Shown one piece after another: positions 1-8,435 of a DNA stretch of 64,000 nucleotides. Made by a program: the position numbers and the translations under genes. The stretch covers positions 1 to 64,000 of the forward strand of contig JAMSLZ010000006.1 of NCBI GenBank assembly GCA_026027325.1. Reading direction: 5' to 3'. Under the pieces are notes generated by a model. That model was not told where the DNA came from and did not search any database. It saw only the letters and a program-made list of their open reading frames with translations. Position 1 is the stretch's first letter; every line of letters starts with the position of its first letter. Origin of the DNA: Actinomucor elegans (lineage: Eukaryota > Mucoromycota > Mucoromycetes > Mucorales > Mucoraceae).

Positions 1-85
1 CCTAACCCTAACCCTAACCCTAACCCTAACCCTAACCCTAACCCTAACCCTAACCCTAACCCTAACCCTAACCCTAACCCTAACC
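1..85 (+). repeat. Telomere, (CCCTAA)n
   Basis: About 14 perfect CCCTAA units begin at base 1. The C-rich strand reads 5'->3' inward, as expected for the left end of a chromosome with TTAGGG telomeres. The array ends in CCTAACCTTTATCCTAAAC and passes into degenerate telomere-like sequence. Confidence 0.97.
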
Positions 86-737
86 TTTATCCTAAACATG
101 ATATTAACCATATTTTTATCGCTGTTTCTAATTTATATTTATATGTTCCCTTTATCTTATTTCTATTCCTAATTATATTCTTACCCGTATTCCTATTCAT
201 TGTCCTCCTTTAATCTTAGTTCTATGCTTATTATTTTGCCACTCATCCTGGTCTTATCGCTATATTTGTTTTAAAATCATTCCTGTCTCTATTTTTGATC
301 CTAGCTTTTATTATATTCCTGTCCGTATTTCTATTCCCATTATTAGCCTTGTTCTTGCCCTAATGTATTCTTCTCATTTATCCTAATCCTAATCTTTTCC
401 TTATATTTGTCCTAATTTGATCCTATTTCTATGTCCTTCTCTGACCCTAACTGTCATTCTATCCTGTCATTATTCCCTCATTAATATTATCCTTATTCTT
501 AATCTTAATTCTGTTCTTGTTTTTATCATTGCTCTTAATTCATCTCTATTCTTTTCTTTATTTTTATTTTATTCCTATCTTATCTTAATTTTAGTCCTAA
601 CTTTACTATTATTCGTCTCACTGTGCATATCTCTAATCCTCATCTTAATTTTAAATTTTTTCCTAATTCTGTCCTCATATTATCTATATTATTCTTCCTA
701 TTTCTATTTAATGTTAACGTAATTTTATTCTTATCGA
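86..737 (+). repeat. Degenerate telomere-like C/T-rich subtelomeric tract
   Basis: This strand is strongly pyrimidine-rich, with recurring decayed telomere words such as CCTAATCCTAATC, CCTATT and CCCTAA. Open frames here encode only low-complexity Leu/Ile/Ser/Tyr strings, so I call no gene. The block at 19350-20567 has the same texture. Confidence 0.8.
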
Positions 738-1392
738 GGAACTATCTGCTCCACTATCACGTATCAAGCATATTCACAACCTCTGAATATCATGATACCA
801 CACACACAGTCCAGAAGGTTGCACTTTGCTTACCTTCACACGTCAGACTCCCTCACTGACCATTTTTTATATTTAGCGATACAGTAACTTTTATAATGAT
901 ACAATAAATTATTATTATGAAAGATTTTAAATTGATATAAAAAAACAAAAACTTTATATTTTATAATATGTTTTATATATCTTTAGAATTATTAAAATAT
1001 ATTAAAGATAATAACTATTCCTCATCCATAATCTTATCCTATTTCTTATTTGTGTCTTCTTCTATTTTTAATTTAATTTTTAGCCTATTATTATTATTAT
1101 ATCTTTATTTATAATTTACTCTTCATTTAACTTTCTATCTAATGAGGATCTATCTATATCCTCATATTGTTTATACCATCTTTTAGATACTCCCATTATA
1201 TTATTTTTATAAATATATATATAAAGCGTATCCTTAATTAATTAATTGTATCAATAACTATTGAAAACGGTCAGTGGGGGTGTCTGACATAGGAACTTAA
1301 GCAAATTGTAACCTTCTGGACTGTGGGTGTTGTATCTTGATTTTCTTGGGTTGTGAAAATCCATGACACATTGTAGTGGAGTAGTTTGTTCC
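738..1392. repeat. Old inverted-repeat element (hairpin or MITE-like)
   Basis: Bases 738-865 and 1257-1392 are imperfect inverted copies of each other. Shared words are CTCCACTA, CAGTCCAGAAGGTT, TTTGCTTA and CACTGACC with their complements. The arms enclose about 390 bp of very AT-rich DNA without a credible gene. I could not define exact ends or a target duplication. Confidence 0.55.
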
Positions 1393-2035
1393 TCAAAGAT
1401 AATATTGATAATCCTTAATTTATTGTTTATACAATAGCCTCTGAGCAACGTTAAAAATAAAAAAATTAAAATTAGTTTTTAAATTAAACAGTGTTTTTTG
1501 TAATTATAATTTTTTTTTGTTATAACACCTTTTTATTGTAATTTTTGAAAGTTTGGTAATTAACGTAAAAATAAGAAATTGCAATAATTATGCAAAACTT
1601 ATAACGATTAAACTTTTATATTACTTTTCAATACAATTAAACTTTTTTTTTCATAATATTTCACACCATATCGAAACCCTATTGTGCGACAATGTTTTTC
1701 TTTTAAAATTGATTAAAAAGCACGTCGTAAGTTTTTTAGCAACTTACAACTTGATAAATAAAGAAAACTATATAATTTTTATTTAATAATATGAAACTAA
1801 TTATAATATATATATTAATTACTAATGATATGTAATGTAGGTCTCTATTCTATAAGAGATGCGCTCTTCTTGAACTCCTAATGCGAGCACAAGTGAATAA
1901 CTATTAGCCACAATCCAACAAGTAAAAATACAACTTCGAAACAAAAGTTAGTATGAACCAATTGAAGTCAAGTTGAATAAACTTTTTAACCAAGGTGTAG
2001 TAGATTTTTTCTATGTTTTCCTATATTTTTACCAC
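1393..2035 (-). repeat. LTR relics (families LTR5 and LTR1), interrupted
   Basis: The flanks of the solo repeat at 1443-1843 join to a reverse match of the LTR5 start (the TGTTATAGAATAGAG family at 30728). Bases 1880-2020 are a diverged copy of the LTR1 3' half (compare 23220-23370). No gene is visible. Very old. Confidence 0.5.
1443..1843 (+). mobile_element. Solo terminal repeat of chromodomain transposon family A
   Basis: This 401-bp sequence is a diverged copy of the 402-bp direct repeats that flank element A (2762-3163 and 4799-5200). It starts GAGCAACGTT and ends ATGTAGGTC. It is flanked by TCT on both sides (1440-1442, 1844-1846). Removing it and one TCT restores the reverse of an LTR5 end, which supports a 3-bp target duplication. 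No coding capacity is seen. Confidence 0.8.
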
Positions 2036-2761
2036 AGTAACATCAATGAATTCACCGCCTGTACAAAACTTGTCGATATTTTTCAGTCCTTCATTACCAG
2101 GTTAGTGTTCTGTTGATTCTAAATAGGCTACTAACGCATTGGTACACCGTCATGTATACTATCCAATTCCTCGGTCCCCAAGCAAACCCATGGGTAGCAT
2201 TTTCTACCAACAATGTAGTAATGCTTCTGTTGTCGTATTCCATAATTAGTTTTTTTTTTAATAATCCAAGCAATGTCAACTTCAGATAGGGTGTTTCTTC
2301 TGCCGGTTGCCTTATTGCTACTACCAACGTCGTTTGTAGCATTCATCCTTGGATCCGAGCCATGGTGCTACCAAAAGTAAGCTTTTGCCATTTTGCAGGT
2401 CCAACTCTTCAAGGCTAATCAAAATACGCGATTTTAATTTAATAAGCATGTTATATTTTAGGTCAATATTTTTGAGAAACATTTTAATTCACAAGATTTT
2501 TTTACAAAATAAAAAAATGTTAAAAGTATATTATTTAATACAATTAATACTATTTTCATAAATACAAGTATATAACCTTCAGCCACAATTCAACGAGTAT
2601 AAATACAAGCTAGAAGAACTAGTTAGAAAGAATTAATAAATTTAAGTTGAATGAACTATAACCAAGTTATAATCGACTTACTACCTGCTTTTATCTTAAT
2701 TTTACCGCACGACTTATCTTCGATGATAGAGAGTTTATGAAGGTTAGTTGCACTAAGCATT
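2036..2761. repeat. Segmental repeat R, left copy (holds the empty site of the CACTA element)
   Basis: The segment is nearly identical to 10204-10394 plus 17774-18302. It carries, uninterrupted, the site into which the CACTA element inserted in the right copy (ATGCTTCTGTTG near 2222). Bases 2572-2709 match the 3' part of LTR1 (ending TTTTACCGCA) and 2710-2761 match part of LTR2. On the minus strand 2131-2346 reads as an open fragment with a weak helix-turn-helix look (ATGRRNTLSEVDIAWII), possibly a transposase relic. Confidence 0.8.
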
Positions 2762-3163
2762 GAGCAACGTTAAAAATAAAAAAAAATAAAAATTAGTTTT
2801 TAAATTAAATAGTGTTTTTTGTAATTATATTTTTTTTTGTTTAACACTTTTTTATTGTAATTTTTGAAAGTTTGGTAATTAACGTAAAAATAAGAAATTG
2901 CAATAATTATGCAAAACTTATAAAGATTAAACTTTTATATTACTTTTCAATACAATTAAACTTTTTTTTTTCATAATATTTCACACCAGATCGAAACCCT
3001 GTTGTGCGACAATTTTTTTCTTTTAAAATTGATTAAAAAGCACGCCGTAAGTTTTTTAGCAACTTACAACTTGATAAATAAAGAAAGCTATATAATTTTA
3101 ATTTAATAATATGAAAATAATTATAATATATATATTAATTATTAATGATATGTAATGTAGCTC
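2762..3163 (+). repeat. Element A left direct terminal repeat
   Basis: 402 bp with the same sequence as 4799-5200. It starts GAGCAACGTTAAA and ends GTAATGTAGCTC. It is AT-rich with A and T homopolymer runs. It probably carries the promoter for the downstream gene, but I see no defined core promoter. Confidence 0.85.
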
Positions 3164-3346
3164 TTATATAAAAATTGCTCTTTGTTTTTGATTCATAGTA
3201 TCAATTTTTATTTTTTTTTTGCCAAATGTTTGAATGTTTAATATTAAAATAATTATAATTATAATCATTTCTGTAACATTAATTCAAACTCAATTACTTT
3301 TTTCTAAAAAATTGAATTATTATATAAATAAAAATAAGAACATCTT

Positions 3347-4798
3347 ATGACAATTGAAATAGAGGAACTATTAGAAAATGAATATGAAGAGATTAAAACA
3401 AATTATTGGAAATTTTTAGATAATACATATAAATCTAATATTGAAAAACAATATCATAGAAGTAAAATAGGAAATTTTATTAACATTCAAAATATAAAAA
3501 AAGAATTATATGAACTATTAGGTGCAATTCCTATATTTGTATTTTTAACAGAAATTTGTAGTAAAATTAAAATGCCATCACCAGTATATAATGTAGAAAA
3601 AGGAATTTTGATTTTAAAATTATTAGTAGATGGTTGTTCCATTAATGATATGAAAATTTATGATGAGAATGATTCTTTTTATAGAATTTATAAATCTGTT
3701 TTTATTGATAATATAGATTTTTTAGAAAATTGGGTTAATAATACGATGTTTTATTGTTTTAGCAACAGCATTACTAGATTATTATATAGTAAATTATACA
3801 ATCCTAAAAATTTTGAACATTGTACATTACTTTTAGATGGAAGACATAATAGAATAGTAATTGAAGATATTGATTTAAATAAAAAAGATTTATATTCTTA
3901 TAAATTAAAGAAAAATGCATTAAACACCCAATTTATTATAGATTCAGCAGGATATATCATCTATGTTTCAGAATCATTACCGTGTAAATTTAATAATGAC
4001 GATAATATGTTTATTAATAATATAAATTTAATGAAATTTTTTAAACTAACAGATTGTTTATGCTATGATGGATTGTATGAAAATGTATTAGATGAAATTT
4101 TAAAAAAATATAATAATGTAGGATTACATATTACAGAAAATAACTTTTGTTTTCCAATAAAAAAAGAAAAAAATATTGATTTAGATGTTGATGAATTAAA
4201 TTTTAATAAACAATTAGGATCATATAGAAGTACCATTGAAACTTTTTTTGCAAAATTTTCAAATATATTCAAAAGATTTAGCTACAAAGCCAATGCAAGA
4301 ATTACAAAAGAAAAAACATATAACATTCAGATTAAATTAGCATTAGTTTTATTTAATATCAAAAACTTTGTAGAAAATAATAATATAGAAGAAAAATCTT
4401 ATTATAAACTATGGATGGAAAAAGATTTTGATTTTTTTGATACTATTAAGGATTTTAATATCGAAACTAAATCAATAAAGGCGGTATATAAAAAAGAAAA
4501 TATAATGAATATGAAAAGTTTACAGGATGATCTTCTAAATAAACTTTTATCTGATAATAATTTTAAAATCAGCTTAACTAAAAATAAAATGCAAATTGAT
4601 AATGATGATAATAATACTAGTACTGATAAAAATGTATATGAGATACAATATATAATACAACATAGAAAAATAAATAATGAATATGAATATGAGGTAAAAT
4701 GGAGAAATTATAAAAAACAAGTAAACAGTTGGATTAAAGAAAGTGACTTTCAAACAAAAGATATTCTAAAGAATTATTGGGATTCTATCAATGTCTAA
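3347..4798 (+). CDS. DDE transposase with C-terminal chromodomain (element A)
   Basis: Intronless 483-residue protein. An N-terminal region with a possible helix-turn-helix (residues 97-130) precedes a catalytic core whose motif order fits the PIF/Harbinger/IS5 type (DDE_Tnp_4-like): D164 in LLLDG, D241 in CYDGLYEN, and E298 in RSTIETFF. Residues 430-480 form a chromodomain: Y431 (YEIQYII), W452 (VKW) and W462 (NSW) sit where the methyl-lysine cage aromatics normally lie. The inferred role is to cut and paste the element and perhaps to steer it to methylated histone H3. Lys, Asn and Ile dominate, unlike host genes. The stop codon abuts the right terminal repeat. Element B encodes a clear paralogue. 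The transposase class is seen directly; chromatin targeting is inference. Confidence 0.8.
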   Translation: MTIEIEELLENEYEEIKTNYWKFLDNTYKSNIEKQYHRSKIGNFINIQNIKKELYELLGAIPIFVFLTEICSKIKMPSPVYNVEKGILILKLLVDGCSINDMKIYDENDSFYRIYKSVFIDNIDFLENWVNNTMFYCFSNSITRLLYSKLYNPKNFEHCTLLLDGRHNRIVIEDIDLNKKDLYSYKLKKNALNTQFIIDSAGYIIYVSESLPCKFNNDDNMFINNINLMKFFKLTDCLCYDGLYENVLDEILKKYNNVGLHITENNFCFPIKKEKNIDLDVDELNFNKQLGSYRSTIETFFAKFSNIFKRFSYKANARITKEKTYNIQIKLALVLFNIKNFVENNNIEEKSYYKLWMEKDFDFFDTIKDFNIETKSIKAVYKKENIMNMKSLQDDLLNKLLSDNNFKISLTKNKMQIDNDDNNTSTDKNVYEIQYIIQHRKINNEYEYEVKWRNYKKQVNSWIKESDFQTKDILKNYWDSINV

Positions 4799-5200
4799 GA
4801 GCAACGTTAAAAATAAAAAAAAATAAAAATTAGTTTTTAAATTAAATAGTGTTTTTTGTAATTATATTTTTTTTTGTTTAACACTTTTTTATTGTAATTT
4901 TTGAAAGTTTGGTAATTAACGTAAAAATAAGAAATTGCAATAATTATGCAAAACTTATAAAGATTAAACTTTTATATTACTTTTCAATACAATTAAACTT
5001 TTTTTTTTCATAATATTTCACACCAGATCGAAACCCTGTTGTGCGACAATTTTTTTCTTTTAAAATTGATTAAAAAGCACGCCGTAAGTTTTTTAGCAAC
5101 TTACAACTTGATAAATAAAGAAAGCTATATAATTTTAATTTAATAATATGAAAATAATTATAATATATATATTAATTATTAATGATATGTAATGTAGCTC
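4799..5200 (+). repeat. Element A right direct terminal repeat
   Basis: Second 402-bp copy. It begins at the base after the transposase TAA and ends ATGTAGCTC. Beyond it the sequence changes at once to Ty3 pol (RT connection/RNase H). Confidence 0.85.
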
Positions 5201-5928
5201 TAGGCCTCACGAATTTTTATCGACGTTTCATAAAAGACTATTCCAAGATTTGCCACCCACTGACATCGCTCCTCAAAAAGGACGCCAAGTTCCACTGGTC
5301 ATCGTCAGCTGAAGCCGCCTTCAACACACTTAAACTAGCTATTACTTCCGACCCTATTCTGCGACACTACAATGACTCACTACCTTGCATCCTCGAAACA
5401 GATGCTTCTGATTATGCTATCGGTGCTGTATGTAGTCAAGTCAGTCCGGATGGCCTACCGCACCCGATTGCCTTCTACTCTCGTAAGCTGTTACCAGCTG
5501 AACAAAACTACCAAGTCCACGATAAGGAACTCCTTGCCATCATAGCCGCATTCAAGCACTGGCGCCCCTACTTAGAATTCTCTCGCCAAGCTACTGTTGT
5601 ACTCACAGACCATAAAAACCTTGAATATTTTACCACTACTCGTAGTCTTAGTCGTCGCCAAGTGCGTTGGGCCGAGATCTTAGCCGATTACAATTTTGTT
5701 ATTCAATACAGACCTGGAAAACAGAATGGCGCTGCTGATGCTTTGTCCAGGAGAGACAAACCGCTTATTGAGGGGAACGAACCCAGGGGTAAAACGCCTA
5801 TGATATTGTTAGACCCAAGTAAAGTCATCATCAACACTGTCAAGTCAATGCCCATAGAAATTGAATCGAATGAAATTCTTACGTGTATCAAGCAAGAGAT
5901 AGATCAGGATACATACTTTGGTCCCATA
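5201..5928 (+). pseudogene. Ty3 pol fragment: RT end and RNase H
   Basis: The open frame begins at the element A border with the RT/connection motif NFYRRFIKDYS, followed by a retroviral-type RNase H: ETDASDYAIGAV (first catalytic Asp), DKELLAII (Glu), TDHKNLEYF (Asp) and the C-terminal GAADALSR. It is followed by the spacer leading to integrase and is cut at 5928 by element B. The protein cannot be made complete because gag, protease and most of RT are absent. GC content and codon use are clearly higher than in the inserted elements. Confidence 0.85.
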
Positions 5929-6149
5929 GAAGAACATTTAGTATTACAGAAATATGTTCAAAATAGTACAATATATAAAAAAATTAGGAAATAATAGATT
6001 TTTTTGAATACAAATAATAATATAAATAAATTTTATTCTAAAATAGAACAAGTAACCAACATTTTATTTATGGATAAAAAGGCAACATTATATTTATGCC
6101 TTGATTTTTTAGGAAAGTTAAAAATATTAAGTAGTTGTAAATGTTTATC
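5929..6149 (+). repeat. Element B left direct terminal repeat
   Basis: 221 bp with the same sequence as 8212-8432. It starts GAAGAACATTTAG and ends GTAAATGTTTATC. Confidence 0.88.
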
Positions 6150-6304
6150 TTGTCCTATTTTTAGACTTCCATTGCGTTTAATCACATTGAGAAATCTAAA
6201 AACAACTTCCTTGGCATCTAATTCTTGGCATGATATCTTGGAAAATATAAAAGTATCTATAATATTTGAGAATTATTTTTAAAATAACATCAATATTATA
6301 TTTA

Positions 6305-6673
6305 ATGGAAAAAATCTATTATTATGCTGTGGTTTTAACTCTAAATCCTGAAAAAAAAGATGTCAAGAATAAATCATCCGAAATATTAAACAAGAAAATA
6401 CTGCAATGGGTTGGAAATATAAAAAATATTGATAAAATTTTATATAGTGGTCCTTTCTATGATGTTGGTGAAAACAATACAAATATCCATGCCAATTTAG
6501 TGATAAAAACAATTTTAGATGATAACGAAAAAGTTAGAAATGAATATTTCAAATCCTGGTGTTTAAGAAAAGGATATGTTAGTATTAAAGAAATTTATAA
6601 TTTTAAATCATGGTTAGATTATGCAAAAAGAAATCATAAGTTCTTGGAAAATATAGAAAATATTAAAAATTGA
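6305..6673 (+). CDS. Small ORF of element B; candidate HUH/Rep-like endonuclease domain
   Basis: The frame is open from 6266; ATG at 6305 gives 122 residues. Three motifs stand in the order and spacing of a rolling-circle Rep nuclease: AVVLTLNP near residue 10 (compare the FTLN motif I), NIHANLVI near residue 60 (HUH-like, but one His is Asn) and WLDYAKR near residue 107 (compare YxxK of motif III). The family is not certain; the altered HUH motif is a serious weakness. The gene lies on the transposase strand, 90 bp upstream of it, and element A has no counterpart. A 28-bp direct duplication (AATATAGAAAATATTAAAAA...) spans its stop codon and 6698-6727. Confidence 0.4.
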   Translation: MEKIYYYAVVLTLNPEKKDVKNKSSEILNKKILQWVGNIKNIDKILYSGPFYDVGENNTNIHANLVIKTILDDNEKVRNEYFKSWCLRKGYVSIKEIYNFKSWLDYAKRNHKFLENIENIKN

Positions 6674-6763
6674 ATTTTCATATATAAATAAAAGTTTATT
6701 AAATATAGAAAATATTAAAAATTGAATTTCTCTTTATATAAAAATACATCATTTTATTTGTTT

Positions 6764-8200
6764 ATGAACACTCATATAGACTTATTAATTGAAAATGAAT
6801 ACAGAAATATTTACAATAGGTATTGGAAATTTATGAAAAATGAATATATATATAAAGTTGAATTGAAATATCATAGATCTAAAATAACGAGTATACCAAA
6901 TATTGATAGAATTAAAAAAAATATATATATTAAATTAGGAAGTATTGCTCCATTTGTATTTTTGACAGATTTATGTAACAATATAAAACTACCAGGTCCA
7001 TATATAACAGCAGATAAAGTATTGATATTATTAGAACATTTATTAAATGGAAAATCTATAAATGAAATGGAAATGTATATTCCATCTACTAGTTTTTATA
7101 AATTATATCAATCATTATATATAAATAATTATGATTTATTGGAAAAATGGATAAATAATAAATTAGAAAAATGTTTTTCTACACATACATTGAGATTACT
7201 TTGTGCTAAGAAATTTAATCCAATGATGTTAGATAATGTAACATTACTAATTGATGGTCACCATAATCGTATAACATATCAAGATATTAATCTAGATAAA
7301 AAAGAGTTATTCTCGTATAAATTAAAAAGAAATGGATTAAATACACAATTTATTATAGATATTAATAGAATATGTGTTTATATATCTGATTCCTTACCTT
7401 GTAGAAATAATACTGATGATAAAATGCTTTTAGACATAAATATCAATAAGTTTTATAATGAAATAGATTGTATATGTTTTGATGGATTATATGAAAACAC
7501 AGTAAAAGAATTTATAGAAAAATTTAGTAATATTGGATTTAATATATCCTTGAAAAATTTTTGCTATCCTATAAAAAAAGATAAAGGAGTTGAATTAACC
7601 ATAGATGAAAAAAAATTCAATGAAGAATTAGGTGGATTAAGGTCAAAAATAGAAAAATATTTTGCAGAATTAGGTAGTATTTTTAAAAGATTTAGTGGGC
7701 AAAATAAGATTAGAATAACAGATAATAAGACATATAATATACAGCTAAAATTAGCAATAGTATTACTGAACATAAAATATTTTACAGAGTTATTTGGAAT
7801 TGAAGAAAATGCCCATTACAACAAATGGCTAAATGATAATTTTGATTATTATTATAAAAATAATATTGAAATGAATAAAGAAGTAACATTAAAAACACAA
7901 TATAAAATAGAAAATATCGTTGATATAAAATCATTACAAAATCAATTTTTAAATAATTTAAATATAAATGAAGTGAATATAGATATTATGGATCAAATGG
8001 AGGAAGATATCACTAGTAATAATGATCAAAATATATATGAAATACAATATATAATTAAACACAAAAAAGTAAAGAACTTATATGAATATTTTGTAAAATG
8101 GAAAAAGTATGGTAAAGAACATAATTCATGGGTAAAAGAAAAAGATTTTACATCACATGATACTATTTTGAATTATTGGAAATCAATAGAAAATAATTAA
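6764..8200 (+). CDS. DDE transposase with C-terminal chromodomain (element B)
   Basis: Intronless, about 478 residues. The ATG at 6764 (MNTHIDLLIENEY) matches the start of the element A protein; the upstream ATG region at 6722 adds 14 unmatched residues. Counting from that upstream start, the catalytic candidates are D178 (LLIDG), D254 (CFDGLYEN) and E311 (RSKIEKYF), at nearly the spacing of element A. A chromodomain closes the protein (YEIQYIIKHKKV, then VKW and NSW). The two proteins are collinear throughout with many identical blocks (HRSKI, YKLKRNGLNTQFIID, FKRFS) but clearly diverged, so they represent two families of one superfamily. Strong Asn/Lys/Ile bias. Confidence 0.82.
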   Translation: MNTHIDLLIENEYRNIYNRYWKFMKNEYIYKVELKYHRSKITSIPNIDRIKKNIYIKLGSIAPFVFLTDLCNNIKLPGPYITADKVLILLEHLLNGKSINEMEMYIPSTSFYKLYQSLYINNYDLLEKWINNKLEKCFSTHTLRLLCAKKFNPMMLDNVTLLIDGHHNRITYQDINLDKKELFSYKLKRNGLNTQFIIDINRICVYISDSLPCRNNTDDKMLLDININKFYNEIDCICFDGLYENTVKEFIEKFSNIGFNISLKNFCYPIKKDKGVELTIDEKKFNEELGGLRSKIEKYFAELGSIFKRFSGQNKIRITDNKTYNIQLKLAIVLLNIKYFTELFGIEENAHYNKWLNDNFDYYYKNNIEMNKEVTLKTQYKIENIVDIKSLQNQFLNNLNINEVNIDIMDQMEEDITSNNDQNIYEIQYIIKHKKVKNLYEYFVKWKKYGKEHNSWVKEKDFTSHDTILNYWKSIENN

Positions 8201-8211
8201 TCAATTAATAA

Positions 8212-8432
8212 GAAGAACATTTAGTATTACAGAAATATGTTCAAAATAGTACAATATATAAAAAAATTAGGAAATAATAGATTTTTTTGAATACAAATAA
8301 TAATATAAATAAATTTTATTCTAAAATAGAACAAGTAACCAACATTTTATTTATGGATAAAAAGGCAACATTATATTTATGCCTTGATTTTTTAGGAAAG
8401 TTAAAAATATTAAGTAGTTGTAAATGTTTATC
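8212..8432 (+). repeat. Element B right direct terminal repeat
   Basis: Second copy of the 221-bp repeat. It ends GTTTATC and is followed by ATA, the second copy of the target triplet, after which Ty3 integrase resumes in frame. Confidence 0.88.
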
Positions 8433-8435
8433 ATA

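Larger units (their letters stand above)
2762..5200 (+). mobile_element. Element A: DDE transposon with chromodomain and LTR-like direct repeats
   Basis: A 2439-bp unit: a 402-bp direct repeat (2762-3163), a single gene (3347-4798) and a second 402-bp copy (4799-5200) that begins immediately after the stop codon. The repeats look identical by eye. Each starts GAGCAACGT and ends ATGTAGCTC, so the outer ends form a short imperfect inverted repeat. The flanking triplets differ (ATT on the left, TAG on the right). The left flank is repeat R/LTR2 and the right flank is inside a Ty3 pol gene, which suggests the unit is a recombinant between two insertions. Confidence 0.8.
5929..8432 (+). mobile_element. 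Element B: DDE transposon with chromodomain, LTR-like direct repeats, second ORF
   Basis: A 2504-bp insertion inside Ty3 pol, flanked by ATA on both sides (5926-5928 and 8433-8435). Direct terminal repeats of 221 bp (5929-6149 and 8212-8432) look identical. The outer ends form an imperfect inverted repeat (GAAGAACATTTAG against GATAAACATTTAC, the complement of the right end). Two same-strand ORFs lie between the repeats: a small candidate Rep-like ORF and the transposase-chromodomain gene. The 3-bp duplication fits the PIF/Harbinger/IS5 type and argues against an LTR retrotransposon. Confidence 0.88.

Noticed and set aside
417..859. ORFs of 101 and 78 residues in the telomere-adjacent tract
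   Set aside because: They encode Leu/Ile/Ser/Tyr strings dictated by the decayed CCCTAA repeats, with no codon signature of a gene.
2762..8432. Elements A and B as LTR retrotransposons
   Set aside because: The long direct repeats look like LTRs, but there is no RT, protease or RNase H, the repeats do not begin TG and end CA, and the target duplication is 3 bp. The encoded proteins have transposase motifs.
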